From Clusia tigrina (Eukaryota; Arthropoda; Insecta; Diptera; Clusiidae): a stretch of 64,000 nt of DNA. The stretch spans positions 251,007,889 through 251,071,888 of the forward strand of contig OV050030.1 in the NCBI GenBank assembly GCA_920105625.2, in the 5' to 3' direction. How positions within the stretch are numbered: position 1 is the stretch's first letter; each line of letters starts with the position of its first letter. Under the pieces are notes generated by a model. That model had not been told where the DNA came from and did not search any database. It was given only the letters and a program-made list of their open reading frames with translations. Shown piece by piece: positions 13,401-26,752 of the stretch. A program made the translations under genes and the position numbers.

Positions 13401-16400
13401 TTTTGTAACAATAAAGTACTCGAGCATCTTGTCAATTTACGTTATCGCTCAAAGCTATGCTACCCTTGAGTCCCAAATCAAACACTGATAAAACTTCAAG
13501 CGGCCCTAACTTCTATACGGTACGTCCTACACCTATCAAAGTTTGCAACATACAAATGCTTGTAACTTTTTAGTGGAGCGTCATAGAACCTTGAAATTTT
13601 GTAACAATAAAGTACTCGAGCCTCTTGTCAATTTAAGTTATCGCTCAAAGCTATGCTACCCTTGAGTCCCAAATCAAACACTGATAAAACTTCAAACGGC
13701 CCTAACTTCTATACGGTACGTCCTACACCTATCAAAGTTTGCAACATACAAATGCTTGTAACTTTTTAGTGGAGCGTCATAGAACCTTGAAATTTTGTAA
13801 CAATAAAGTACTCGAGCCTCTTGTCAATTTAAGTTATCGCTTAAAGCTATGCTACCCTTGAGTCCCAAATCAAACACTGATAAAACTTCAAATGGCCCTA
13901 ACTTCTATACGGTGCATCCTACACTTATCAAAGTTTGCAACATACAAATGCTTGTAACTTTTTACTGGAGCGTCATAAAACCTTGAAATTTTGTAACAAT
14001 AAAGTACTCGAGCGCCTTTTGTTAATTTAAGCTATCGCTCAAATCTATGCTACCCTTGAGTCCGAAATCAAACACTGATAAAACTTCAAATGGCCCTAAC
14101 TTCTATACAGTACATCCTACACCTATCAAAGTTTGCAACATACAAATGCTTGTAACTTTTTAGTGTAGCGTCATAAAACCTTGAAATTTTGTAACAATAA
14201 AGTACCCGAGCCTTTTGTCAATTTAAGTTATCGCTCAAAGCTATGCTACCCTTGAGTCCCAAATCAAACACTGATAAAACTTCAAATGGTCCTAACTTCT
14301 ATACGGTGCGTCCTACACCTATCAAAGTTTGCAACATACAAATGCTTGTAACTTTTTACTGGAGCGTCATAAAACCTTGAAATTTTGTAACAATAAAGTA
14401 CTCGAGCGCCTTTTGTTAATTTAAGCTATCGCTCAAAGCTATGCTACCCTTGAGTCCCAAATCAAACACTGATAAAACTTCAAATGGCCCTAACTTCTAT
14501 ACAGTACATCCTACACCTATCAAAGTTTGCAACATGCAAATGCTTGTTAATTTTTACTGGACCGTCATAAAACCTTGAAATTTTGTAACAATAAAGTACT
14601 CGAGCCTTTTGTCAATTTAAGCTATCGCTCAAAGCTATGCTACCCTTGAGTCCCAAATCAAACACTGATAAAACTTCTAATGGCCCTAACTTCTATACGG
14701 TACGTCCTACACCTATCAAAGTTTGCAACATACAAATGCTTGTAACTTTTTACTGGAGCGTCATAAAACCTTGAAATTTTGTAACGATAAAGTACTCGAG
14801 CCTCTTGTCAATTTAAGCTATCGCTCAAAGCTATGCTACCCTTGAGTCCCAAATCAAACACTGATAAAACTTCTAATGGCCCTGACTTCTATGCGGTACG
14901 TACTACACCTATCAAAGTTTGCAACATACAAATGCTTGTATCTTTTTACTGGAGCGTCATAAAACCTAGAAATTTTGTAACAATAAAGTACTCGAGCCTC
15001 TTTGCAATTTAAGTTATCGCTCAAAGCTCTGCTACCCTTGAGTCCCAAATCAAACATTGATAAAACTTCAAATGGCTATAACTTTTATACGGTACGTCCT
15101 ACACCTATCAAAGTTTGCAACATACTAATGCTTGTCACTTTTTAGTGGAGCGTCATAAAACCTTGAAATTTTGTAACAATAAAGTAATCGAGCCTCTTGT
15201 CAATTTAAGCTATCGCTCAAAGCTATGCTACCCTTGAGTCTCAAATCAAACACTGATAAAACTTCAAATGGCCCTAACCTCTATACGGTACGTCCTACAC
15301 CTATCAAAGTTTGCAACATACAAATGCTTGTAACTTTTTACTGGAGCGCCATAAAACCTTGAAATTTTGTAACAATAAAGTACTCGAGCCTCTTGTCAAT
15401 TTAAGTTATCGCTCAAAGCTATGCTACCCTTGAGTCCCAAATCAAACACTGATAAAACTTCAAGCGGCCCTAACTTCTATACGGTACGTCCTACACCTAT
15501 CAAAGTTTGCAACATACAAATGCTTGTAACTTTTTAGTGGAGCGTCATAGAACCTTGAAATTTTGTAACAATAAAGTACTCGAGCCTCTTGTCAATTTAA
15601 GTTATCGCTCAAAGCTATGCTACCCTTGAGTCCCAAATCAAACACTGATAAAACTTCAAACGGCCCTAACTTCTATACGGTACGTCCTACACCTATCAAA
15701 GTTTGCAACATACAAATGCTTGTAACTTTTTAGTGGAGCGTCATAGAACCTTGAAATTTTGTAACAATAAAGTACTCGAGCCTCTTGTCAATTTAAGTTA
15801 TCGCTTAAAGCTATGCTACCCTTGAGTCCCAAATCAAACACTGATAAAACTTCAAATGGCCCTAACTTCTATACGGTGCATCCTACACTTATCAAAGTTT
15901 GCAACATACAAATGCTTGTAACTTTTTACTGGAGCGTCATAAAACCTTGAAATTTTGTAACAATAAAGTACTCGAGCGCCTTTTGTTAATTTAAGCTATC
16001 GCTCAAATCTATGCTACCCTTGAGTCCGAAATCAAACACTGATAAAACTTCAAATGGCCCTAACTTCTATACAGTACATCCTACACCTATCAAAGTTTGC
16101 AACATACAAATGCTTGTAACTTTTTAGTGTAGCGTCATAAAACCTTGAAATTTTGTAACAATAAAGTACCCGAGCCTTTTGTCAATTTAAGCTATCGCTC
16201 AAAGCTATGCTACCCTTGAGTCCCAAATCAAACACTGATAAAACTTCAAATGGCCTTAACTTCTATACGGTACGTCCTACAAATATCAAAGTTTCCAACA
16301 TACAAATGCTTGTAACTTTTTACTGGAGTGTCATAAAACCTTGATATTTTGTAACAATAAAGTACTCGAGCCTCTTGTCAATTTAAGTTATCGCTAAAAG

Positions 16401-17540
16401 CTATCCTACCCTTGAGTCCCAAATCAAACACTGATAAAACTTCATACGGCCCTAACTTCTATACGGTACGTCCTACACCTATCAAAGTTTGCAACATACA
16501 AATGCTTGTAACTTTTTAGTGGAGCGTCATAGAACCTTGAAATTTTGTAACAATAAAGTACTCGAGCCTCTTGTCAATTTAAGTTATCGCTCAAAGCTAT
16601 GCTACCCTTGAGTCCCAAATCAAACACTGATAAAACTTCAAATGGTCCTAACTTCTATACGGTGCGTCCTACACCTATCAAAGTTTGCAACATACAAATG
16701 CTTGTAACTATTTACTGGAGCGTCATAAAACCTTGAAATTTTGTAACAATAAAGTACTCGAGCGCCTTTTGTTAATTTAAGCTATCGCTCAAAGCTATGC
16801 TACCCTTGAGTCCCAAATCAAACACTGATAAAACTTCAAATGGCCCTAACTTCTATACAGTACATCCTACACCTATCAAAGTTTGCAACATGCAAATGCT
16901 TGTTAATTTTTACTGGACCGTCATAAAACCTTGAAATTTTGTAACAATAAAGTACTCGAGCCTTTTGTCAATTTAAGCTATCGCTCAAAGCTATGCTACC
17001 CTTGAGTCCCAAATCAAACACTGATAAAACTTCTAATGGCCCTAACTTCTATACGGTACGTCCTACACCTATCAAAGTTTGCAACATACAAATGCTTGTA
17101 ACTTTTTACTGGAGCGTCATAAAACCTTGAAATTTTGTAACGATAAAGTACTCGAGCCTCTTGTCAATTTAAGCTATCGCTCAAAGCTATGCTACCCTTG
17201 AGTCCCAAATCAAACACTGATAAAACTTCTAATGGCCCTGACTTCTATGCGGTACGTACTACACCTATCAAAGTTTGCAACATACAAATGCTTGTATCTT
17301 TTTACTGGAGCGTCATAAAACCTAGAAATTTTGTAACAATAAAGTACTCGAGCCTCTTTGCAATTTAAGTTATCGCTCAAAGCTCTGCTACCCTTGAGTC
17401 CCAAATCAAACATTGATAAAACTTCAAATGGCTATAACTTTTATACGGTACGTCCTACACCTATCAAAGTTTGCAACATACTAATGCTTGTCACTTTTTA
17501 GTGGAGCGTCATAAAACCTTGAAATTTTGTAACAATAAAG
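13401..17540. repeat. HOR pair, 10 and 12 monomers
   Basis: Markers CTTCAAGCGGCCC (13,497 and 15,461) and ATCGCTTAAAGC (13,841 and 15,805) are 1,964 bp apart (10 monomers plus 4 bases). Later markers, such as TTTGCAATTTAAG near 15,001 and 17,357, are 2,356 bp apart. The second copy has two extra monomers around 16,150-16,540. The extra 4 bases per unit come from two GAGCGCCTTTTG monomers, each 2 bases longer than standard. Confidence 0.75.
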
Positions 17541-20500
17541 TAATCGAGCCTCTTGTCAATTTAAGTTATCGCTCAAAGCTATGCTACCCTTGATTCCCAA
17601 ATCAAACACTGATAAAACTTCAAATGGCCCTAACTTCTATACGGTACGTCCTAAACCTATCAAAGTTTGCAACATACAAATGCTTGTAACTTTTTACTGG
17701 AGTGTCATAAAACCTTGATATTTTGTAACAATAAAGTACTCGAGCCTTTTGTCAATTTAAGCTATCGCTCAAAGCTATGCTACCCTTGAGTCCCAAATCA
17801 AACACCGATAAAACTTCAAATGGCCCCAACTTCTATACGGTACGTCCTACACCTATCAAAGTTTGCAACATACAAATGCTAGTAACTTTTTACTGGAGCG
17901 TCATAAAACCTTGAAATTTTGTAACAACAAAGTACTCGAGCCTATTGTCAATTTACGCTATCGCTCAAAGCTATGCTACCCTTGAGTCCCAAATCAAACA
18001 CTGATAAAACTTCAAATGGCCCTAACCTCTATACGGTACGTCCTACACCTATCAAAGTTTGCAACATACAAATGCTTGTAACTTTTTACTGGAGCGCCAT
18101 AAAACCTTGAAATTTTGTAACAATAAAGTACTCGAGCCTCTTGTCAATTTAAGTTATCGCTAAAAGCTATGCTACCCTTGAGTCCCAAATCAAACACTGA
18201 TAAAACTTCAAACGGCCCTAACTTCTATACGGTACGTCCTACACATATCAAAGTTTGCAACATACAAATGCTTGTAACTTTTTAGTGGAGCGTCATAGAA
18301 CCTTGAAATTTTGTAACAATAAAGTACTCGAGCCTCTTGGCAATTTAAGTTATCGCTCAAAGCTATGCTACCCTTGAGTCCCAAATCAAACACTGATAAA
18401 ACTTCAAATGGCCCTAACTTCTATACGGTACGTCCTAAACCTATCAAAGTTTGCAACATACAAATGCTTGTAACTTTTTACTGGAGCGTCATAAAACCTT
18501 GAAATTTTATAACAATAAAGTAATCGAGCCTCTTGTCAATTTAAGCTATCGCTCAAAGCTATGCTACCCTTGAGTCCCAAATCAAACACTGATAAAAATT
18601 CTAATGACCCTAACTTCTATACGGTACGTCCTACACCTATCAAAGTTTGCAACATACAAATGCTTGTAACTTTTTAGTGGAGCGTCATAGAACCTTGAAA
18701 TTTTGTAACAATAAAGTACTCGAGCCTCTTGTCAATTTAAGTTATCGCTCAAAGCTATGCTACCCTTGAGTCCCAAATCAAACACTGATAAAACTTCAAA
18801 TGGCCTTAACTTTTATACGGTACGTCCTACACCTATCAAAGTTTGCAACATACAAATGCTTGTTACTTTTTACTGGAGTGTCATAAAACCTTGAAATTTT
18901 GTAACAATAAAGTACTCGAGCCTTTTGTCAATTTAAACTACCGCTCAGAGCTATGCTACCCTTGAGTCCCAAATCAAACACTGATAAAACTTCAAACGGC
19001 CCTAACTTCTATACGGTACGTCCTACACCTATCAAAGTTTGCAACATACAAATGCTTGTAACTTTTTACTGGAGCGTCATAAAACCTTGAAATTTTGTAA
19101 CAATAAAGTACTCGAGCCTCTTGTCAATTTAAGCTATACCTCAAAGCTATGCTACCCTTGAGTCCCAAATCAAACACTGATAAAACTTCTAATGGCCCTG
19201 ACTTCTATGCGGTACGTACTACACCTATCGAAGTTTGCAACATACAAATGCTTGTAACTTTTTACTGGAGCGTCATAAAACCTAGAAATTTTGTAACAAT
19301 AAAGTACTCGAGCCTCTTGTCAATTTAAGTTATCGCTCAAAGCTCTGCTACCCTTGAGTCCCAAATCAAACATTGATAAAACTTCAAATGGCTATAACTT
19401 TTATACGGTACGTCCTACACCTATCAAAGTTTGCAACATACTAATGCTTGTCACTTTTTAGTGGAGCGTCATAAAACCTTGAAATTTTGTAACAATAAGG
19501 TAATCGAGCCTCTTGTCAATTTAAGTTATCGCTCAAAGCTATGCTACCCTTGATTCCCAAATCAAACACTGATAAAACTTCAAATGGCCCTAACTTCTAT
19601 ACGGTACGTCCTAAACCTATCAAAGTTTGCAACATACAAATGCTTGTAACTTTTTACTGGAGTGTCATAAAACCTTGATATTTTGTAACAATAAAGTACT
19701 CGAGCCTTTTTTCAATTTAAGCTATCGCTCAAAGCTATGCTACCCTTGAGTCCCAAATCAAACACCGATAAAACTTCAAATGGCCCCAACTTCTATACGG
19801 TACGTTCTACACCTATCAAAGTTTGCAACATACAAATGCTAGTAACTTTTTACTGCAGCGTCATAAAACCTTGAAATTTTGTAACAACAAAGTACTCGAG
19901 CCTATTGTCAATTTAAGCTATCGCTCAAAGCTATGCTACCCTTGAGTCTCAAATCAAACACTGATAAAACTTCAAATGGCCCTAACCTCTATACGGTACG
20001 TCCTACACCTATCAAAGTTTGCAACATACAAATGCTTGTAACTTTTTACTGGAGCGCCATAAAACCTTGAAATTTTGTAACAATAAAGTACTCGAGCCTC
20101 TTGTCAATTTAAGTTATCGCTAAAAGCTATGCTACCCTTGAGTCCCAAATCAAACACTGATAAAACTTCAAACGGCCCTAACTTCTATACGGTACGTCCT
20201 ACACATATCAAAGTTTGCAACATACAAATGCTTGTAACTTTTTAGTGGAGCGTCATAGAACCTTGAAATTTTGTAACAATAAAGTACTTGAGCCTCTTGG
20301 CAATTTAAATTATCGCTCAAAGCTATGCTACAATTGAGTCCCAAATCAAACACCGATAAAACTTCAAATGGCCCCAACTTCTATACGGTACGTCCTAGAC
20401 CTATCAAAGTTTGCAACATACAAATGCTAGTAACTTTTTACTGGAGCGTCATAAAACCTTGAAATTTTGTAACAATAAAGTACTCGAGCCTATTGTCAAT

Positions 20501-21656
20501 TTAAGCTATCGCTCAAAGCTATGGTACCCTTGAGTCCCAAATCAAACACTGATAAAACTTCAAATGGCCCTAATTTCTATACGGTACGTCCTATACCTAT
20601 CAAAGTTTGCAACATACAAATGCTTGTAACTTTTTACTGGAGTGTCATAAAACCTTGAAATTTTGTAACAATAAAGTACTCGAGCTTCTTGTCAATTTAA
20701 GCTATCGCTCAAAGCTATGCTACAATTGAGTCCCAAATCAAACACCGATAAAACTTCAAATGGCCCCAACTTCTATACGGTACGTCCTACACCTATCAAA
20801 GTTTGCAACATACAAATGCTAGTAACTTTTTACTGGAGCGTCATAAAACCTTGAAATTTTGTAACAATAAAGTACTCTAGCCTATTGTCAATTTAAGCTA
20901 TCGCTCAAAGCTATGGTACCCTTGAGTCCCAAATCAAACACTGATCAAACTTCAAATGGCCCTAACTTCTATACGGTACGTCCTACACCTATCAAAGTTT
21001 GCAACATACAAATGCTTGTAACTTTTTACTGGAGTGTCATAAAACCTTGATATTTTGTAACAATAAAGTACTCGAGCCTTTTGTCAATTTAAGCTACCGC
21101 TCAGAGCTATGCTACCCTTGAGTCCCAAATCAAACACTGATAAAACTTCAAACGGCCCTAACTTCTATACGGTACGTCCTACACCTATCAAAGTTTGCAA
21201 CATACAAATGCTTGTAACTTTTTACTGGAGCGTCATAAAACCTTGAAATTTTGTAACAATAAAGTACTCGAGCCTCTTGTCAATTTAAGCTATCGCTCAA
21301 AGCTATGCTACCCTTGAGTCCCAAATCAAACACTGATAAAACTTCTAATGGCCCTGACTTCTATGCGGTACGTACTACACCTATCGAAGTTTGCAACATA
21401 CAAATGCTTGTAACTTTTTACTGGAGCGTCATAAAACCTAGAAATTTTGTAACAATAAAGTACTCGAGCCTCTTGTCAATTTAAGTTATCGCTCAAAGCT
21501 CTGCTACCCTTGAGTCCCAAATCAAACATTGATAAAACTTCAAATGGCTATAACTTTTATACGGTACGTCCTACACCTATCAAAGTTTGCAACATACTAA
21601 TGCTTGTCACTTTTTAGTGGAGCGTCATAAAACCTTGAAATTTTGTAACAATAAAG
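17541..21656. repeat. HOR pair, 10 and 11 monomers
   Basis: A marker monomer with TAATCGAGCC followed by CTTGATTCCC starts at 17,541, 19,501 and 21,657, giving steps of 1,960 and 2,156 bp (10 and 11 monomers). Other shared variants are CTACCGCTCAGAGC (18,936 and 21,092) and ATACTAATGCTTGTCAC. Confidence 0.75.
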
Positions 21657-24600
21657 TAATCGAGCCTCTTGTCAATTTAAGTTATCGCTCAAAGCTATGC
21701 TACCCTTGATTCCCAAATCAAACACTGATAAAACTTCAAATGGCCCTAACTTCTATACGGTACGTCCTAAACCTATCAAAGTTTGCAACATACAAATGCT
21801 TGTAACTTTTTACTGGAGTGTCATAAAACCTTGATATTTTGTAACAATAAAGTACTCGAGCCTTTTGTCAATTTAAGCTATCGCTCAAAGCTATGCTACC
21901 CTTGAGTCCCAAATCAAACACCGATAAAACTTCAAATGGCCCCAACTTCTATACGGTACGTTCTACACCTATCAAAGTTTGCAACATACAAATGCTAGTA
22001 ACTTTTTACTGGAGCGTCATAAAACCTTGAAATTTTGTAACAACAAAGTACTCGAGCCTATTGTCAATTTAAGCTATCGCTCAAAGCTATGCTACCCTTG
22101 AGTCTCAAATCAAACACTGATAAAACTTCAAATGGCCCTAACCTCTATACGGTACGTCCTACACCTATCAAAGTTTGCAACATACAAATGCTTGTAACTT
22201 TTTACTGGAGCGCCATAAAACCTTGAAATTTTGTAACAATAAAGTACTCGAGCCTCTTGTCAATTTAAGTTATCGCTAAAAGCTATGCTACCCTTGAGTC
22301 CCAAATCAAACACTGATAAAACTTCAAACGGCCCTAACTTCTATACGGTACGTCCTACACATATCAAAGTTTGCAACATACAAATGCTTGTAACTTTTTA
22401 GTGGAGCGTCATAGAACCTTGAAATTTTGTAACAATAAAGTACTTGAGCCTCTTGGCAATTTAAGTTATCGCTCAAAGCTATGCTACAATTGAGTCCCAA
22501 ATCAAACACCGATAAAACTTCAAATGGCCCCAACTTCTACACGGTACGTCCTACACCTATCAAAGTTTGCAAGATACAAATGCTAGTAACTTTTTACTGG
22601 AGCGTCATAAAACCTTGAAATTTTGTAACAATAAAGTACTCTAGCCTATTGTCAATTTAAGCTATCGCTCAAAGCTATGGTACCCTTGAGTCCCAAATCA
22701 AACACTGATAAAACTTCAAATGGCCCTAACTTCTATACGGTACGTCCTACACCTATCAAAGTTTGCAACATACAAATGCTTGTAACTTTTTACTGGAGTG
22801 TCATAAAACCTTGATATTTTGTAACAATAAAGTACTCGAGCCTTTTGTCAATTTAAGCTACCGCTCAGAGCTATGCTACCCTTGAGTCCCAAATCAAACA
22901 CTGATAAAACTTCAAACGGCCCTAACTTCTATACGGTACGTCCTACACCTATCAAAGTTTGCAACATACAAATGCTTGTAACTTTTTACTGGACTGTCAT
23001 AAAACCTTGATATTTTGTAACAATAAAGTACTCGAGCCTTTTGTCAATTTAAGCTATCGCTAAAAGCTATGCTACCCTTGAGTCCCAAATCAAACACTGA
23101 TAAAACTTCAAACGGCCCTACCTTCTATACGGTACGTCCTACACCTATCAAAGTTTGAAACATACAAATGCTTGTAACTTTTTACTGGAGTGTCATAAAA
23201 CCTAGAAATTTTGTAACAATAAAGTACTCGCGCCTCTTGTCAATTTAAGTTATCGCTCAAAGCTATGCTACCCTTGAGTCCCAAACCAAACACTGATAAA
23301 ACTTCAAATGGCCCTAACTTCTATACGGTACGTCCTACACCTATCAAAGTTTGCAACGTACAAATGCTTGTAAATTGTTACTGGAGTGTCATAAAATCTT
23401 GATATTTTGTAACAATAAAGTACTCGAGCCTTTTGTCAATTTAAGCTATCGCTCAAAGCTATGCTACCCTTGAGTCCCAAATCAAACACTGATAAAACTT
23501 CAAATGGCCCTAACTTCTATACGGTACGGCCTACACCTATCAAAGTTTGAAACATATAAATGCTTGTAACTTTTTACTGGAGTGTCATAAAACCTTGAAA
23601 TTTTGTAACAATAAAGTACTCGAGCCTCTTGTCAATTTAAGTTATCGCTCAAAGCTATGCTACCCTTGAGTCCCAAATCAAACACTGATAAAACTTCAAA
23701 TGGCCCTAACTTCTATACGGTACGTCCTACACCTATCCAAGTTTGCAACATACAAATGCTTGTAACTTTTTACTGGAGCGTCATAAAACCTTGAAATTTT
23801 GTAACAATAAAGTACTCGAACCCCTTGTCAAATTAAGCTATCGCTCAAAGCTATGCTACCCTTGAGTCCCAAATCACACAATGATAAAACTTCAAATAGC
23901 CCTAACTTCTATACGGTACGTCCTACACCTATCTAAGTTTGTAACATATAAATGCTTGTAACTTTTTACTGGAGTGTCATAAAACCTTGAAATTTTGTAA
24001 CAATAAAGTACTCGAGCCTCTTGTCAATTTAAGTTATCGCTCAAAGCTATGCTACCCTTGAGTCCCAAATCAAACACTGATAAAACTTCAAATGGCCCTA
24101 ACTTCTATACGGTACGTCCTACACCTATCAAAGTTTGCAACATACAAATGCTTATAACTTTTTACTGGAGCGTCATAAAACCTTGAAATTTTGTAACAAT
24201 AAAGTACTCGAACCCCTTGTCAAATTAAGCTATCGCTCAAAGCTATGATACCCTTGAGTCCCAAACCAAACACTGATAAAACTTCAAATGGCCCTAACTT
24301 CTATACGGTACGTCCTACACCTATCAAAGTTTGCAACGTACAAATGCTTGTAAATTGTTACTGGAGTGTCATAAAACCTTGATATTTTGTAACAATAAAG
24401 TACTCGAGCCTTTTGTCAATTTAAGCTATCGCTCAAAGCTATGCTACCCTTGAGTCCCAAATCAAACACTGATAAAACTTCAAATGGCCCTAACTTCTAT
24501 ACGGTACGGCCTACACCTATCAAAGTTTGTAACATATAAATGCCTCCAACTTTTTACTGTAGCGTCATATAACCTTGAAATTTTGTAACAATAAAGTACT

Positions 24601-26752
24601 CGAGCCTCTTGTCAATTTAAGCTATCGCTCAAAGCTATGCTTCCCTTGAGTCCCAAATTAAAAACTGACAAAACTTCAAATGGCCGTTACTTCTATACGG
24701 TCCGTCGTACACCTATCAAAGTTTACAACATACAAATGCTTGTAACTTTTTACTGGAGCGTCATAAAACCTTGAAACCTTGTAACAATAAAGTTCTCGAG
24801 CCTCTTGTCAATTTAAGTTATCTCTCAAAGCTATGCTACCCTTGAGTCCCAAATCAAACACTTATAAAACTTCAAATGGCCCTAACTTCTATACGGCACG
24901 TCCTACACCTATCAAAATTTGCAACATACAAATGCTTGTAACTTTTTACTGGAGCGTCATAAATACTTGAAATTTTGTAACAATAAAGTACTCGAGCCTC
25001 TTGTCAATTTAAACTATCGGTCAAAGCTATGCTACCCTTGAGTCCCAAATCCAACACTGATAAAACTTCAAATGGCCCTAACTTCTATACGGTACGTCCT
25101 ACAATTATCAAAGTTTACAACATACAAATGCTTGCAACTTTTTACTGGAGCGTCATAAAAATATGAAATTTTGTAACAATAAAGTACTCGAGCCTCTTGT
25201 CAATTTAAGCTATCGCTCAAAGCTATGCTAATCTTGAGTCCCAAATCAAACTCTGATAAAACTTCAAATGGCCCTAACTTCTTTACGGTACGTCCTACAC
25301 CTATCAAAGTTTGCAACATACAAATGCTTGTAACTTTTTACTGGAGCGTCATATAACCTTGAAATTTTGTAACAATAAAGTACTCGAGCCTCTTGCCAAT
25401 TTAAGCTATCGCTCAAAGCTATGCTTCCCTTGAGTCCCAAATCAAAAACTGATAAAACTTCAAATGGCCCTAACTTCTATAAGGTACGTCCTACACCTCT
25501 CAAAGTTTGCAACATACAAATGCTTGTAACTTTTTACTGGATCGTCATAAAACCTTGAAATTTTGTAACAATAAAGTACTCGAGCCTCTTGTCAGTTTAA
25601 GCTATTGCTCAAAGCTATGCTACCCTTGAGTCCCAAATCAAACACTGATAAAACTTCAAATGGCCCTAACTTCTATACGGTACGTCCTACACCTATCAAA
25701 GTTTGCAACATACAAATGCTTGTAACTTTTTACTGGAGCGTCATAAAACCTTGAAACCTTGTAACAATAAAGTACTCGAGCCCCTTGTCCATTTAAGCTA
25801 TCGCTCAAAGCTATGCTACCCCTGAGTCCCAAATCAAACACTGATAAAACTTCAAATGGCCCTAACTTCTATACGGTACGTCCTACACCTATCAAAGTTT
25901 GCAAGATACAAATGCCTCCAACTTTTTACTGGAGCGTCATAAAAACTTGACATTTTGTAACAATAAAGTACTCGAGCCTCTTGTCAATTTAAGCTATCGC
26001 TCAAAGCTATGCTACCCTTGAGTTCCAAATCAAACACTGATAAAACTTCAAATGGCCCTAACTTCTATACGGTACGTCCTATACCTATCAAAGTTTGCAA
26101 CATACAAATGCTTGCAACTTTTTACTGGAGCGTCATGAAACCTTGAAATTTTGTAACAATAAAGTACTCGAGCCTCTTGCCAATTTAAGCTATCGCTCAA
26201 AGCTATGCTACCCTTGAGTCCCAAATCAAACACTGAAAAAACTTCAAATGGCCCCAACTTCTATACGGCACGTTCTACACCTATCAAAGTTTGCAACATA
26301 CAAATGCTTGTAACTTTTTACTGGAGCGTCATATAACCTTGAAATTTTGTAACAATAAAGTACTCGAGCCTCTTGCCAATTTAAGCTATCGCTCAAAGCT
26401 ATGCTTCCCTTGAGTCCCAAATCAAAAACTGATAAAACTTCAAATGGCCCTAACTTCTATAAGGTACGTCCTACACCTCTCAAAGTTTGCAACATACAAA
26501 TGCTTGTAACTTTTTACTGGATCGTCATAAAACCTTGAAATTTTGTAACAATAAAGTACTCGAGCCTCTTGTCAGTTTAAGCTATTGCTCAAAGCTATGC
26601 TACCCTTGAGTCCCAAATCAAACACTGATAAAACTTCAAATGGCCCTAACTTCTATACGGTACGTCTTACACCTATCAAAGTTTGCAACATACAAATGCT
26701 TGTAACTTTTTACTGGAGCGTCATAAAACCTTGAAATTTTGTAACAATAAAG
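21657..26752. repeat. HOR unit of 26 monomers (5,096 bp), first copy
   Basis: Begins at the TAATCGAGCC marker and is followed by a second copy that begins at the same marker at 26,753, 5,096 bp later. Variants recur in order, for example CTACCGCTCAGAGC (22,855 and 27,951), TAAATTGTTACTGG and ATGCCTCCAAC. The unit joins two monomer classes: the older left-hand type up to about 24.5 kb, then monomers with CTTGAAACCTTGTAAC or the ATCGTC/GTCAGTTTAAGCTATTGC pair. Confidence 0.78.
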